Assembly (NCBI RefSeq): GCF_015461835.1
Contig: NZ_JACOPX010000019.1
Span: 62,001 to 126,000 of the forward strand
Direction of reading: 5' to 3'
Source: Pseudomonas neuropathica
GTDB lineage: Bacteria > Pseudomonadota > Gammaproteobacteria > Pseudomonadales > Pseudomonadaceae
Length of the DNA stretch: 64,000 nucleotides
Shown here piece by piece: positions 26,597 through 35,427 of the stretch (positions are counted from its first letter, which is position 1; each line of letters starts with the position of its first letter). Position numbers and translations under genes: made by a program. The notes under the pieces are model-generated. The model searched no databases. It was not told the DNA's origin and worked only from the letters and a program-made list of their open reading frames with translations.

Positions 26597-26616
26597 GATT
26601 TATATATCCATAAATC
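26597..26616 (-). promoter_or_regulatory. AT-rich palindrome upstream of ssuE
   Basis: GATTTA (26597-26602) and TAAATC (26611-26616) form an inverted repeat 74-93 bp upstream of the ssuE start, inside a strongly AT-rich stretch (about 26590-26660). It is a plausible site for a sulfur-responsive regulator such as CysB, by position only. Confidence 0.4.
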
Positions 26617-26672
26617 ATATTTATTCATTTGGTTATGCGTTTTGGAGATATGCGAATCAGGTTATTCAAGAT

Positions 26673-26698
26673 GAAAAAAAAGGCCGTCGAAACGGCCT
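26673..26698 (-). terminator. Intrinsic terminator downstream of lsfA
   Basis: AGGCCGT (26681-26687) pairs with ACGGCCT (26692-26698) around CGAA. On the minus strand the stem is followed by a run of eight T, ending transcripts from lsfA after they pass a REP doublet. Confidence 0.85.
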
Positions 26699-26736
26699 GA
26701 AATTCCCTGCATCGTGGTTCCGTGCTGACTGGACTA

Positions 26737-26810
26737 GCGCTATCGCGAGCAGGCTCACTCCTACATTTGGAATGCGCTCCCCTGTAGGAGTGAGCCTGCT
26801 CGCGAAGGCG
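26737..26810. repeat. REP doublet, family B (copy 2)
   Basis: Inverted copies of TGTAGGAGTGAGCCTGCTCG lie at 26737-26765 (reverse) and 26783-26810 (forward), between the lsfA stop and its terminator. Confidence 0.9.
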
Positions 26811-26840
26811 CCGGTAGCTACAACAAATATCTCACTGGAT

Positions 26841-27479
26841 TCACTTATTCGGCTGCGGCGTCAGGCGCAGGTACGGTTTCACCGCGCGATAGCCCTTCGG
26901 AAAGCGCTGCTTGATCTCTTCCTCATCCTTGAGCGAAGGCACGATCACCACTTCTTCACCGTCCTGCCAGTTGGCCGGGGTGGCCACCTTGTAGTTGTCG
27001 GTGAGCTGCAGCGAATCGATCACCCGCAGAATCTCGTGGAAGTTGCGCCCGGTGCTCGCCGGATACGTGATGGTCAGACGAATCTTCTTGTTCGGATCGA
27101 TCACGAACAGCGAGCGCACGGTCAGCGTGTCGTTGGCATTCGGGTGGATCAGGTCATACAGATCCGAGACCTTGCGATCAGCGTCCGCCAGGATCGGGAA
27201 GTTGACGATGGTGTTCTGGGTTTCGTTGATGTCTTCGATCCACTTGTGGTGCGAGTCCACCGGGTCGACCGACAGCGCGATGGCTTTGACGCCGCGTTTG
27301 CTGAACTCATCCTTGAGCTTGGCGGTGAAGCCCAACTCAGTGGTGCACACCGGGGTGAAATCCGCCGGATGGGAGAAAAGCACGCCCCAGCTATCGCCCA
27401 GCCATTCGTGGAAACGAATCTTGCCGGCGCTGGAATCCTGTTCGAAATCGGGGGCGATGTCGCCGAGTCTGAGGCTCAT
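26841..27479 (-). CDS. lsfA: 1-Cys peroxiredoxin (Prx6 type), LsfA
   Basis: This 212-residue peroxidase reduces hydroperoxides with a single peroxidatic cysteine, C45 in the PVCTTE motif (SHPADFTPVCTTELG). The long C-terminal domain (TPANWQDGEEVVIVPSLKDEEE) is typical of the Prx6 group. In pseudomonads the gene is called lsfA and is induced in sulfate starvation, which fits its place just upstream of ssuE. It has its own AT-rich upstream region. Confidence 0.94.
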   Translation of the reverse strand: MSLRLGDIAPDFEQDSSAGKIRFHEWLGDSWGVLFSHPADFTPVCTTELGFTAKLKDEFSKRGVKAIALSVDPVDSHHKWIEDINETQNTIVNFPILADADRKVSDLYDLIHPNANDTLTVRSLFVIDPNKKIRLTITYPASTGRNFHEILRVIDSLQLTDNYKVATPANWQDGEEVVIVPSLKDEEEIKQRFPKGYRAVKPYLRLTPQPNK

Positions 27480-27537
27480 GGTGCTGCTCCTGATGAGTTG
27501 TTCGAGACCTCAACTGTAGCTCGGGATTTGCCATCGT

Positions 27538-27600
27538 GAAAAAGAATAAATAATCAGATATCTAGATCATAAGTGAATATTAAACATCTGTTCACTGGAC
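27538..27600 (-). promoter_or_regulatory. AT-rich lsfA promoter region with inverted repeat
   Basis: This is the most AT-rich stretch nearby. It contains GTGAA (27573-27577) and TTCAC (27591-27595) as an inverted repeat around 13 bases, plus overlapping palindromes GATATC and ATCTAGAT. It is a likely regulator-binding and promoter region for lsfA; the regulator is not identified. Confidence 0.4.
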
Positions 27601-27712
27601 GTTGGCAGGCATCCCGACGAACATCGGCCGCAAGGTTCGAGAAGGCCTTGAGTTGCTGTAAAGAGGGATGTTTCGGGGAGGGCTTACGGGGGTGAGCCTG
27701 ACTCGAAAATGC

Positions 27713-27752
27713 AAAAGCCCCGTCCGGCGCGATGCCGGACGGGGCTTTTTTT
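27713..27752. terminator. Strong bidirectional terminator after the OprD-type porin gene
   Basis: A 16-bp perfect stem (27713-27728 with 27734-27749) closes a GCGAT loop, with T-runs on both strands, 25 bp past the porin stop. Confidence 0.95.
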
Positions 27753-27776
27753 ACATCAACGAATCGAAACGCGCTA

Positions 27777-29144
27777 TTACAGCAGCGGGATCGAGTAGCT
27801 GACGATCAGGCGGTTTTCATCCTGGTCACGCTGACCTGGGATGTCGTTGCGCCACATGGCGTTTTTCCACATCACGCCAACGTTTTTCAGCGGGCCTTCC
27901 GGTACGACATAACCGATGGTCAGGTCGCGTTCCCACTCGGAACGGCCGGTCGCGTTGGTGCTGACTTGGCGGTCGCCGACTTTACCGGTGGTGTCGATGT
28001 TATCGCCACGCAGGTAAACCACACCGGCGGTCAGGCCAGGTACGCCAACTTTGGCGAAGTCGTACGAGTAGCGAGCTTGCCAGGTACGCTCGCCAGCGCG
28101 GGCGAATTTGGCAATCTGCATGTCGGTAGTGATGTAAGCCGACGAGCCGTCACCCTGGTTCAGCCAAGGGAAGTCGCTGTTGCCGTTGCTGACCTGATAA
28201 CCGCCACCGAAGGTGTGACCTTCAACGGTGTACAGGAACAAGCCGCTGTACAGGTTGTTGTCGACTTTACCTTTGGTGATGCCAGTGCCGTAGTCACCGG
28301 TGGTGTAGTAGGCAGGGTCGTTACCGTTGGCGCCATCGTCACGGCTGTTGAAGTAACGGAAGTCAGACTTCAATACACCCGGGCCGATTGCCCAGTTGTG
28401 TACCAGACCCAGGAAGTGCTGCTTGTAGTAATCCTGCAGATTGCCGTAGTAGTACTGGGCAGTCAGGTCTTTGGTGATTTTGTAGTCGCCACCACCGTAG
28501 ATGAACTTGTTGCTGTCACGACCGGCAGCGGTGTGAGCGTTGGAGCCAGCAATCGACAACTCTTCGTTGTTGCTGGAGTTACGGCCCTTGGCGTGCTCGA
28601 TTTGACCAGCAACCAGCGTCAGATCCTTGATCTCGCTCGAAGTGATCTGGCCACCCTGGAAGGTTTGCGGCAGCAGACGACCGTCGTTGGTCACGATGAC
28701 CGGCAGTTTTGGCTGCAGGGTGCCGAGCTTCAGCTCGGTCTGGGAGATCTTGGCTTTGGCAGTCAGACCCAGGCTGGAGTAGTTGTCGACCGCTTCACCG
28801 TTGGACTTGCTCGGGAATACAGTGCCGCCATAGGAAGTCGACGTGGCACCGTTGGTGCCGCCACCGGAGTCCAGACGCACGCCCAGCAGGCCGATGGCAT
28901 CGATACCGAAGCCTACGGTGCCTTGGGTGTAACCGGAGATGAAGCGCAGATCGAAGCCTTGGCCCCATTCTTCTTGCTTGTTCTGAGCCTTGGCAGCTTT
29001 GGTATCGCCATCACGGTTATCAGTGTTGATGTAGAAGTTACGCAGCCCCAAAGTAGCTTTGCTGTCTTCGATGAAACCGGCGGCGCCTGCCTGCTGCGCC
29101 ATAACCCCTACGGCCACAGCCAGGGCCAAGGTGGACTTGTTCAT
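27777..29144 (-). CDS. OprD family outer-membrane porin
   Basis: This 455-residue beta-barrel porin has a signal peptide (MNKSTLALAVAVGVMAQQAGA) followed by the OprD-family opening GFIEDSKATLGLRNFY. Repeated barrel signatures include GYTQGTVGFGIDAIGLLGVRLD, a Y-GNLQDYY-QHFLGLVH stretch, RTWQARYSYDFAKVGVPGLT and the terminal ENRLIVSYSIPLL. Members take up amino acids, organic acids or aromatic compounds. Its place between lsfA and tauA suggests uptake of a sulfur compound, which is inference. It is divergent from tauA and ends at a strong terminator. Confidence 0.93.
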   Translation of the reverse strand: MNKSTLALAVAVGVMAQQAGAAGFIEDSKATLGLRNFYINTDNRDGDTKAAKAQNKQEEWGQGFDLRFISGYTQGTVGFGIDAIGLLGVRLDSGGGTNGATSTSYGGTVFPSKSNGEAVDNYSSLGLTAKAKISQTELKLGTLQPKLPVIVTNDGRLLPQTFQGGQITSSEIKDLTLVAGQIEHAKGRNSSNNEELSIAGSNAHTAAGRDSNKFIYGGGDYKITKDLTAQYYYGNLQDYYKQHFLGLVHNWAIGPGVLKSDFRYFNSRDDGANGNDPAYYTTGDYGTGITKGKVDNNLYSGLFLYTVEGHTFGGGYQVSNGNSDFPWLNQGDGSSAYITTDMQIAKFARAGERTWQARYSYDFAKVGVPGLTAGVVYLRGDNIDTTGKVGDRQVSTNATGRSEWERDLTIGYVVPEGPLKNVGVMWKNAMWRNDIPGQRDQDENRLIVSYSIPLL

Positions 29145-29508
29145 GTAAAGCTCCTCTCGTTTCTAATTCTTGTGTTCCTGGCCCTGGGTCTGATGCCCCG
29201 GGTCCTAAGATGCGCGATTAGCGCCAGACCGTGACTGACAAGTCAATCGTAACCTTGTGTGTCTACGACCAAGGTCTAATCGCAGTGATTTGGTCCGTGC
29301 AGAGTAAAGATTTCCTGATAAACCCAAAAAGAATTTATTCATTCTTTTTCATACCATTTCGGAATATGGCCAGTATCGTGCCACCTCCGCCGGGAAACAG
29401 CGTATCGGCGACTAAGCTCATTCCTAAATGGTATTTGTTAGCCTTTTTTTATATCGATTAGCTTTGGCGCAACCCCGAATCGTCAAACCCTATCGAAAAG
29501 GCGACGCC
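29145..29508. promoter_or_regulatory. Divergent porin/tauA control region with 15-bp inverted repeat
   Basis: This 364-bp gap is AT-rich. ATACCATTTCGGAAT at 29351-29365 recurs inverted as ATTCCTAAATGGTAT at 29420-29434; all positions except the central base are complementary, and 54 bp lie between them. The arrangement suggests two operator sites for one regulator, or the ends of a very small mobile element; I see no target-site duplication. Confidence 0.55.
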
Positions 29509-30495
29509 ATGATGGCCAAACGCGCACTATCTAGTCAATTTGTTACAGTTTGTGTGTCGGCGATGATTAGTTTTTCCGCCCACGCCGCCAACCTCACGGT
29601 CGGCTATCAAACCGGTATCGACCCGAGCAAAGTTCCCCAGGCCGACGGCGTCTACGAGAAAACCATCGGCGAGAAAATCGACTGGCGCCGCTTCAACAGC
29701 GGCCCGGAAGTTGTGACAGCCATTGCTTCCGGTGACGTGCAGATCGGCAACCTCGGTTCCAGCCCATTGGCCGCTGCCGCTTCGCGCAATCTGCCGATTG
29801 TGGCGTTCATCGTCTCGGCGCAGATCAATGCCGCCGAGGCCTTGGTGGTGCGCAATGGCAGCGGTATCAACACGCCGCAGGATCTGGTCGGCAAGACCAT
29901 CGCTACGCCCTTCGTTTCCACCTCCCACTACAGCCTGCTCGGCGCACTCAAGCATTGGGGGCTGGATAGTTCGAAAGTCAAAGTGGTGAACCTGCAACCA
30001 GCAGAGATCGCAGCGGCGTGGAAACGTGGCGATATCGATGGCGCATTTGTCTGGTCGCCGGCGCTGGGGGAAATCCGCAAGACCGGCAAGACCCTGACCG
30101 ATGCCGCGCAGGTTGGTCAGTGGGGCGCGCCAACCTTCGAGGTTTGGGTCGCGCGCAAGGATTTTGCTGAGAAGCATCCTGAGGTTGTCGCGAAGTTCGC
30201 CAAGGTTACGCTGGATTCATTTGCCGATTATGCAGCGCATAAAGACAGCTGGACGGCTGACTCGGTGCCGGTACAGAAAATCGCCAAACTGACCGGTGCC
30301 AATGCCGCCGATGTGCCGGAATTGCTCGCAGGTTCAGCGTTCCCGGATGCCAAGGCGCAGCAAACCACGGCGCTGCTGGATGGCGGCACGGCGAAGGCGA
30401 TTGGCGAGACGGCGAAGTTTTTGAAGGAACAGGGCAAGGTCGAGACAGTGCTGCCGGACTACTCGCCGTATGTCAGCGCGAAGTTTGTGCAGTAA
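29509..30495 (+). CDS. tauA: Taurine ABC transporter substrate-binding protein (orphan)
   Basis: This 328-residue TauA-type binding protein starts at ATG 29509 with AAAAGG upstream; a second ATG follows at 29512. Its signal peptide ends at SFSAHA. The mature chain begins NLTVGYQTGIDPSKVPQADG and includes WRRFNSGPEVVTAIASGDVQIGNLGSSPLAAAASR, typical of taurine binders. tauB, tauC and tauD are not next to it: the next gene is argA on the other strand. It may feed another permease or remain from a dispersed tau cluster. Confidence 0.9.
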   Translation: MMAKRALSSQFVTVCVSAMISFSAHAANLTVGYQTGIDPSKVPQADGVYEKTIGEKIDWRRFNSGPEVVTAIASGDVQIGNLGSSPLAAAASRNLPIVAFIVSAQINAAEALVVRNGSGINTPQDLVGKTIATPFVSTSHYSLLGALKHWGLDSSKVKVVNLQPAEIAAAWKRGDIDGAFVWSPALGEIRKTGKTLTDAAQVGQWGAPTFEVWVARKDFAEKHPEVVAKFAKVTLDSFADYAAHKDSWTADSVPVQKIAKLTGANAADVPELLAGSAFPDAKAQQTTALLDGGTAKAIGETAKFLKEQGKVETVLPDYSPYVSAKFVQ

Positions 30496-30508
30496 CGCAT
30501 AACCCAAT

Positions 30509-30591
30509 GTAGGAGCTGCCGAAGGCTGCGATCTTTTGATTTTGGTCTCAAAAACAAGATCAAAAGATCGCAGCCTTCGGCAGCTCCTACA
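30509..30591. repeat. Palindromic doublet, family C (copy 1)
   Basis: TGTAGGAGCTGCCGAAGGCT, continuing GCGATCTTTTGAT, is followed by its inverse, together forming one long imperfect hairpin right after the tauA stop. Confidence 0.9.
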
Positions 30592-30603
30592 CAGGTCCCA
30601 TTC

Positions 30604-30626
30604 AGCCCCCGCACCGGGGCTTTTTC
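30604..30626 (+). terminator. Intrinsic terminator between tauA and argA
   Basis: AGCCCC pairs with GGGGCT around a short loop and is followed by a T-rich tail. It lies between the family C repeat and the argA stop. Confidence 0.75.
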
Positions 30627-31928
30627 TTAAAGGGTCTTTTCGAAGATCTTCGAATTACGCTGAAAGTTGTACAGCGAAGCCCGCGCCGCTGGCAGGCGTT
30701 CAACGCTGCTCGGCTCGAACCCGCGCTCACGGAACCAGTGCGCGGTGCGCGTGGTGAGGACGAACAAGGTCTTCAAACCCTGCGCCCGCGCCCGGGTTTC
30801 GATGCGCTCCAGCAGTTCATCGCCGCGACCGCCATGACGGTACTCCGGATTCACCGCCAGGCACGCCAGCTCACCGGCATCGGAATCGGCAATCTGATAC
30901 AGCGCCGCGCAGGCGATGATCATGCCTTCACGCTCGACCACGCTGAACTGCTCGATCTCACGCTCCAGCACTTCGCGCGAACGACGCACCAGAATCCCCT
31001 GCTCTTCCAGCGGGCTGATCAAGTCGAGCAAACCGCCGACGTCTTCAATCGCAGCCTCACGCACCAGTTCGAATTGCTCTTGCGCAACCAGCGTACCGCC
31101 ACCGTCACGGGTGAACAGCTCGGTCAGCAGCGCGCCGTCCTCGGCGTAACTGACGATATGGCTGCGCGCCACGCCGCCACGGCAAGCCTCGGCAGCGGCA
31201 TCCAGCAGTTCCGCCTGATAATTGCTGTTGCCCAAACGCTGTAAATGCGCCGGCACTTGCTGTGGACGCAACTCACGCACCAGTTTGCCGTTCTCGTCGA
31301 TCAGACCGAGATCAGCACCGAACAGCAGCAGCTTGTCAGCGCCAAGGTCGATAGCGGCGCGGGTGGCGACGTCTTCGCAGGCGAGGTTGAAGATTTCACC
31401 GGTCGGCGAGTAGCCCAACGGCGACAGCAACACGATCGAACGCTCGTCGAGCAGGCGATTGATGCCCTTGCGGTCGACCCGGCGCACTTCGCCGGTGTGG
31501 TGATAGTCGACGCCTTCCAGCACACCGATCGGCCGCGCGGTAACGAGGTTGCCGCTGGCCACGCGCAGACGCGAGCCCTGCATCGGCGACGACGCCATGT
31601 CCATCGACAAACGTGCTTCGATGGCGATGCGCAATTGGCCGACCGCATCGATTACACACTCCAGGGTTGCGGCATCGGTGATGCGCATGCCGTGGTGGTA
31701 ATGCGGGGTCAGGCCACGAGCGGCGAGGCGGGTTTCAATCTGCGGGCGCGAACCGTGCACCAGCACCAAGCGCACGCCGAGGCTGTGCAGCAGGACGATG
31801 TCGTGGACGATGTTGCCGAAATTGGGATGCTCCACGCCGTCGCCAGGCAGCATGACGACGAAGGTGCAGTCGCGGTGGGCATTGATGTAAGGAGACGCGT
31901 GACGAAGCCAATTGACGTATTCGGGCAT
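30627..31928 (-). CDS. argA: N-acetylglutamate synthase
   Basis: This 433-residue enzyme makes N-acetylglutamate from acetyl-CoA and glutamate, the first step of arginine synthesis. An amino-acid-kinase-like domain (residues 1 to about 285; FVVMLPGDGVEH, LVLVHGSRPQIETRL) is followed by a GNAT acetyltransferase domain (CLAVNPEYRHGGRGDELLERIE carries the acetyl-CoA loop). The first domain normally binds arginine for feedback inhibition. The length agrees with ArgA of pseudomonads. Confidence 0.96.
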   Translation of the reverse strand: MPEYVNWLRHASPYINAHRDCTFVVMLPGDGVEHPNFGNIVHDIVLLHSLGVRLVLVHGSRPQIETRLAARGLTPHYHHGMRITDAATLECVIDAVGQLRIAIEARLSMDMASSPMQGSRLRVASGNLVTARPIGVLEGVDYHHTGEVRRVDRKGINRLLDERSIVLLSPLGYSPTGEIFNLACEDVATRAAIDLGADKLLLFGADLGLIDENGKLVRELRPQQVPAHLQRLGNSNYQAELLDAAAEACRGGVARSHIVSYAEDGALLTELFTRDGGGTLVAQEQFELVREAAIEDVGGLLDLISPLEEQGILVRRSREVLEREIEQFSVVEREGMIIACAALYQIADSDAGELACLAVNPEYRHGGRGDELLERIETRARAQGLKTLFVLTTRTAHWFRERGFEPSSVERLPAARASLYNFQRNSKIFEKTL

Positions 31929-32078
31929 GAACCTGGGCCTGTAATAAATAGCAGCCGAAAAAGGGGCGAAACGGAAAACGCACAGCGGGCTGATGGTTAT
32001 CGTCGGAACAGGCTTGGCGACACGCGCGCTCTCCTCATGAATACGGGTTGGGTAACCGCTAATTTAACGGCTTGCCCC

Positions 32079-32156
32079 TGTAGGAGCTGCCGCAGGCTGC
32101 GATCTTTTGATCTTCAAAACAAAATCAAAAGATCGCAGCCTTCGGCAGCTCCTACA
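32079..32156. repeat. Palindromic doublet, family C (copy 2)
   Basis: TGTAGGAGCTGCCGCAGGCT...GATCTTTTGAT and its inverse form a long hairpin between the argE stop and the argA start. It may insulate argA from transcription arriving from argE. Confidence 0.9.
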
Positions 32157-32166
32157 AGGGATGCGT

Positions 32167-33312
32167 TCAATTCTTCAGGCAGTAATGTTCAATCAGTTGC
32201 CGTAATAGATGCACGGTAGGCTGCAAACGTGACATTTCGAGGTACTCGCCGGGCTGATGCGCACAGGCAATGTCGCCGGGGCCGAGCACAATGGTTTCGC
32301 AACCAAGGCGCTGAAGATAAGGTGCTTCGGTGCCAAACGCTACTGCTTCGGCGCTGTGGCCGGTGAGCTTTTCAGCAATGCGCACCAGTTCAGCGTCTTC
32401 GGCCTGCTCGAACGACGGCACTTCCGGAAACAAGGGTTTGTAGTCGATCTTCACCTGGTGGCGTTCGGCGACCGGGTTGAGCTTGCGCAGAATCTCCGCG
32501 CGCAGGACTTTCGGGTCCATGCCCGGCAATGGCCGCAGGTCGAATTCCAGCGAACACTGGCCGCAGATACGGTTGGGATTGTCGCCGCCGTGGATGCAGC
32601 CGAAGTTCATCGTCGGTTGCGGCACGCTGAACTGCGGATTGTTGAATTCGCGCTGCCACAGCAGGCGCAGGCCGCGCAGTTCGCCGATCGCATCGTGCAT
32701 CGCTTCGAGAGCGCTGTGGCCCAGACGCGGATCCGACGAATGGCCGCTCTGCCCGAGAATGTCGATGCGCTCCATCATGATGCCTTTGTGCATGCGGATC
32801 GGTTTAAGCCCGGTCGGCTCGCCGATCACCGCCGCGCGGCCGATCGGACGCCCGGCCTCGGCCAGTGCGCGGGCACCGGACATCGAGCTCTCTTCATCGC
32901 AAGTGGCGAGGATCAGCAGCGGCTGCTTGAACGGCTGCTCAAGCAGTGGTTGCACCGCTTCAATGATCAACGCGAAGAAGCCCTTCATGTCGCAACTGCC
33001 CAAGCCGACCCAACGGCCATCGACTTCAGTCAGCTTCAGCGGATCGGTCTGCCACAACGCATCGTCGTACGGCACCGTGTCGCTGTGCCCGGCCAGCACC
33101 AGCCCGCCGGGGCCGCTGCCGAAACTGGCGAGCAGGTTGAATTTGCCGGGGCTGACCTGCTGGATATCGCAGTTGAAACCCAGATCCCCCAGCCAGCCGG
33201 CGAGCAAATCGATCACCGCGCGGTTGGACTGATCGAGGTTCGGTTGGGTACAGCTGACCGATGGCGCGGCGATCAGCGCAGCGAACTGGTCTTGCATGGA
33301 CGGCAAAGGCAT
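32167..33312 (-). CDS. argE: Acetylornithine deacetylase
   Basis: This 381-residue M20 metallopeptidase-family enzyme hydrolyses N-acetylornithine to ornithine. The zinc-site motifs are visible: AGHSDTVPYDD, then the GLGSCDMKG aspartate and CDEESSM with the catalytic/ligand glutamates. A dimerisation domain follows (around INKLNP-type VLRAEILRKLNPVAERH). ATG 33312 (MPLPSMQDQFAALI) has GGAG upstream and fits the family; the ATG four codons earlier is less likely. Confidence 0.95.
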   Translation of the reverse strand: MPLPSMQDQFAALIAAPSVSCTQPNLDQSNRAVIDLLAGWLGDLGFNCDIQQVSPGKFNLLASFGSGPGGLVLAGHSDTVPYDDALWQTDPLKLTEVDGRWVGLGSCDMKGFFALIIEAVQPLLEQPFKQPLLILATCDEESSMSGARALAEAGRPIGRAAVIGEPTGLKPIRMHKGIMMERIDILGQSGHSSDPRLGHSALEAMHDAIGELRGLRLLWQREFNNPQFSVPQPTMNFGCIHGGDNPNRICGQCSLEFDLRPLPGMDPKVLRAEILRKLNPVAERHQVKIDYKPLFPEVPSFEQAEDAELVRIAEKLTGHSAEAVAFGTEAPYLQRLGCETIVLGPGDIACAHQPGEYLEMSRLQPTVHLLRQLIEHYCLKN

Positions 33313-33468
33313 CGCTGACTCCAACTCCCGATTTGAAGTCCATCATAGAACCATCCGGCGTCAGGAATAAACCGCCGCAGGGCGTAGGACGAATCAGTCC
33401 TGTACACTGCACGGCCTTGGCAGCCACACATTCCCCCGGCTGCGCTCCCGATCCTGGATTTTCCGGCC

Positions 33469-34839
33469 ATGCAGAAAGAAACCGAAATCAAACTCCGCGT
33501 CAGCCGCGAAACCCTCGCCGCCCTGCGCGAGCACCCGCTACTGAAAAAACGCAACAAAAGTGGCTGGGAACGCCGTGAGTTGATGAACCAGTACTTCGAC
33601 ACCCCTGAGCGCGATCTGGCACAGGCCAAAGTCGCCCTGCGCCTGCGCAAGGACGGTGACGAAGTGATTCAGACCCTCAAGACCCGTGGCCAGAGCGTCG
33701 CCGGTCTGTCCGAGCGCAATGAATACGACTGGAAGTTGCCGAAAGCCAAACTCGACGTGAAGAAACTCGACGGCGAATGCTGGCCCGAGTCGCTGGCCGA
33801 GCTGGACAAGAAAACCCTCAAGCCGATCTTCACCACCGACTTCGTCCGCGAGCGCGCCGAAATCGCTTGGGGCCGTGGCAAGACCAAAGTGGTCATCGAA
33901 GCCGCGCTGGATCTCGGCCACGTTGTGGTCGGCAAACAGAAAGAAGAAATCTGCGAGCTGGAACTGGAACTGCGCGAAGGCGAGCCTGCCGCGCTGCTGG
34001 AACTGGCGGCCGAACTGGCTGAAACCCTGGCGCTGATGCCGTGCGATATCAGCAAGGCTGAACGCGGCTATCGTCTGTACGACGCCAACAGCTATTCGCT
34101 GAGCCTGCCGGCGCCGGAGCTGACCCCGGAAACCCAACTCGACGACGCCTTCGCCGCGCTGAGCTGGCATTTGCTCGGCAGCAGCCAGCGTCTGGCTGAA
34201 CAGTATCGCTTCAACGGCCACTGGCGCCTGTTGCTCGACTGGGTCGAGAACCTCGCGGAAATGCGCGCCCTGCTCAGCAGCCTCGGCCAGGCCGCGCCGC
34301 GTCAGTCGACTCACGATTTGCGTGTGGCGCTGGATGCGTTGCTGGAAGACTGGCGTCCGCTGGTGCAGGCCGGTATCGAAGACGAAGACGTGCGCAAAGC
34401 CGCGCCGGAGCAGTTCCTTGAAGAACTCGAAGACCCGCGCTGGGGCATGTTCTCGCTGACCACGTCACGCTGGTTGCTGGCTCGTACCTGGACCGCCGAG
34501 CGTAACGTGCGTGGCAATCGTCAGGGCGGTGCGCAGTTGCACAGTTGGTTGCCGCGTCTGCTGGGCGAAGAAGCCACGGCTCTGCAACTGCAGCGTTATC
34601 AGCAGCAGCCAGAAGATCTGGCTGAGCAACTGCCGCGTATCGAGCGCATTCAGGTCTGGCTGCACCACGCGCGCAACGTGCTGGAAATCCCGGAAATGGA
34701 TCGCTTGTACGGCGAACTGAATAAACTGGCGCAACTGGCCAACGAGCCGACGATCACTGACGAACTGCTCGACGCGCGCAAGCAACAGGCGATTGCGGTT
34801 TACCAGAATCGCGCGTGGAAAATGCTCCTGCGCATGTGA
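33469..34839 (+). CDS. ygiF: CYTH-CHAD protein (inorganic triphosphatase-like)
   Basis: This 456-residue protein has an N-terminal CYTH domain (residues 1 to about 200) with the signature ETEIKLR at 4-10 and conserved charged strands (KVALRLRKDGD, CELELELREGEP). The C-terminal helical CHAD domain (from about 225) carries conserved histidines and basic residues (QSTHDLRVALDALLEDWRPL, QVWLHHARNVLE). CYTH enzymes of the YgiF type hydrolyse inorganic triphosphate with divalent metal; CHAD domains bind polyphosphate. It is divergent from argE with about 156 bp between them. Confidence 0.92.
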   Translation: MQKETEIKLRVSRETLAALREHPLLKKRNKSGWERRELMNQYFDTPERDLAQAKVALRLRKDGDEVIQTLKTRGQSVAGLSERNEYDWKLPKAKLDVKKLDGECWPESLAELDKKTLKPIFTTDFVRERAEIAWGRGKTKVVIEAALDLGHVVVGKQKEEICELELELREGEPAALLELAAELAETLALMPCDISKAERGYRLYDANSYSLSLPAPELTPETQLDDAFAALSWHLLGSSQRLAEQYRFNGHWRLLLDWVENLAEMRALLSSLGQAAPRQSTHDLRVALDALLEDWRPLVQAGIEDEDVRKAAPEQFLEELEDPRWGMFSLTTSRWLLARTWTAERNVRGNRQGGAQLHSWLPRLLGEEATALQLQRYQQQPEDLAEQLPRIERIQVWLHHARNVLEIPEMDRLYGELNKLAQLANEPTITDELLDARKQQAIAVYQNRAWKMLLRM

Positions 34840-34846
34840 TACCGCT

Positions 34847-34925
34847 AAAAGATCGCAGCCTTCGGTAGCTCCTACAGGGTGTACACCCGCCCCATGTAGG
34901 AGCTGCCGCAGGCTGCGATCTTTTG
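34847..34925. repeat. Palindromic doublet, family C (copy 3)
   Basis: Here the two arms are in the opposite order: AAAAGATCGCAGCC...AGCTCCTACA first, then TGTAGGAGCTGCCGCAGGCT...GATCTTTT. It lies in the gap between the convergent ygiF and Lrp-type genes. Confidence 0.88.
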
Positions 34926-34927
34926 CT

Positions 34928-35398
34928 TTATCGCAAGACAGGCAAACTCGTGGTGGACTTGATCTCCGACAACGCCACAATCGAATTCACTTCCTGAATC
35001 CCCGGCACCAGCGACAGCTTCTCGAAAAAGAATCGCTCATACGCCTCGATGTCCGCCGCAACAATCCGCAGCAAAAAATCCACCGCACCCATCAGCACAT
35101 AACACTCCAGCACCTCCGGAAAGCCGCGAATCGCTTCGGTGAACTCAGTGAAGTTCGAACGCCCGTGGGCGTTGAGTTTGATCTCGGCAAAGATCTGCGT
35201 ATTCAGGCCGATCTTTTTGCGATCAAGCAAGGTCACCTGGCCACGAATGATGCCCTCCTCCTTCATCCGCTGAATCCGCCGCCAGCACGGCGATTGCGAC
35301 AGGCCGACCTGCTCGGCGATCTGCGCACTCGACAGTGAGGCGTCCTCTTGCAGGAGGGCGAGAATCTTGCGGTCGTAGCTGTCCAGCTCACTGTGCAT
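34928..35398 (-). CDS. Lrp/AsnC family transcriptional regulator
   Basis: This 156-residue regulator starts at ATG 35398 (MHSELDSYDRKIL). An N-terminal helix-turn-helix (LDSYDRKILALLQEDASLSSAQIAEQVGLSQSPCWRRIQRM, residues 4-45) is followed by a RAM/AsnC ligand-binding domain (residues about 65-145; GFPEVLECYVLMGAVDFLLRIVA). Family members sense amino acids as octamers. It is divergent from the small ACT-like gene, and a palindrome lies between them. The effector is not identifiable. Confidence 0.92.
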   Translation of the reverse strand: MHSELDSYDRKILALLQEDASLSSAQIAEQVGLSQSPCWRRIQRMKEEGIIRGQVTLLDRKKIGLNTQIFAEIKLNAHGRSNFTEFTEAIRGFPEVLECYVLMGAVDFLLRIVAADIEAYERFFFEKLSLVPGIQEVNSIVALSEIKSTTSLPVLR

Positions 35399-35427
35399 AG
35401 AAAAACCCCTAATCGAACATATTACGA

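Noticed and set aside
27732..29234. A 500-codon open frame antisense to the OprD-type porin gene
   Set aside because: It is a codon-bias shadow: the minus-strand frame has a signal peptide, barrel motifs and a terminator, while the plus frame matches no family pattern and lacks a ribosome site.
21048..30495. Sulfur block as a recently acquired genomic island
   Set aside because: There is no integrase, tRNA, direct repeats or codon shift; only the control regions are AT-rich, and the ssu and lsfA genes are normal for Pseudomonas.
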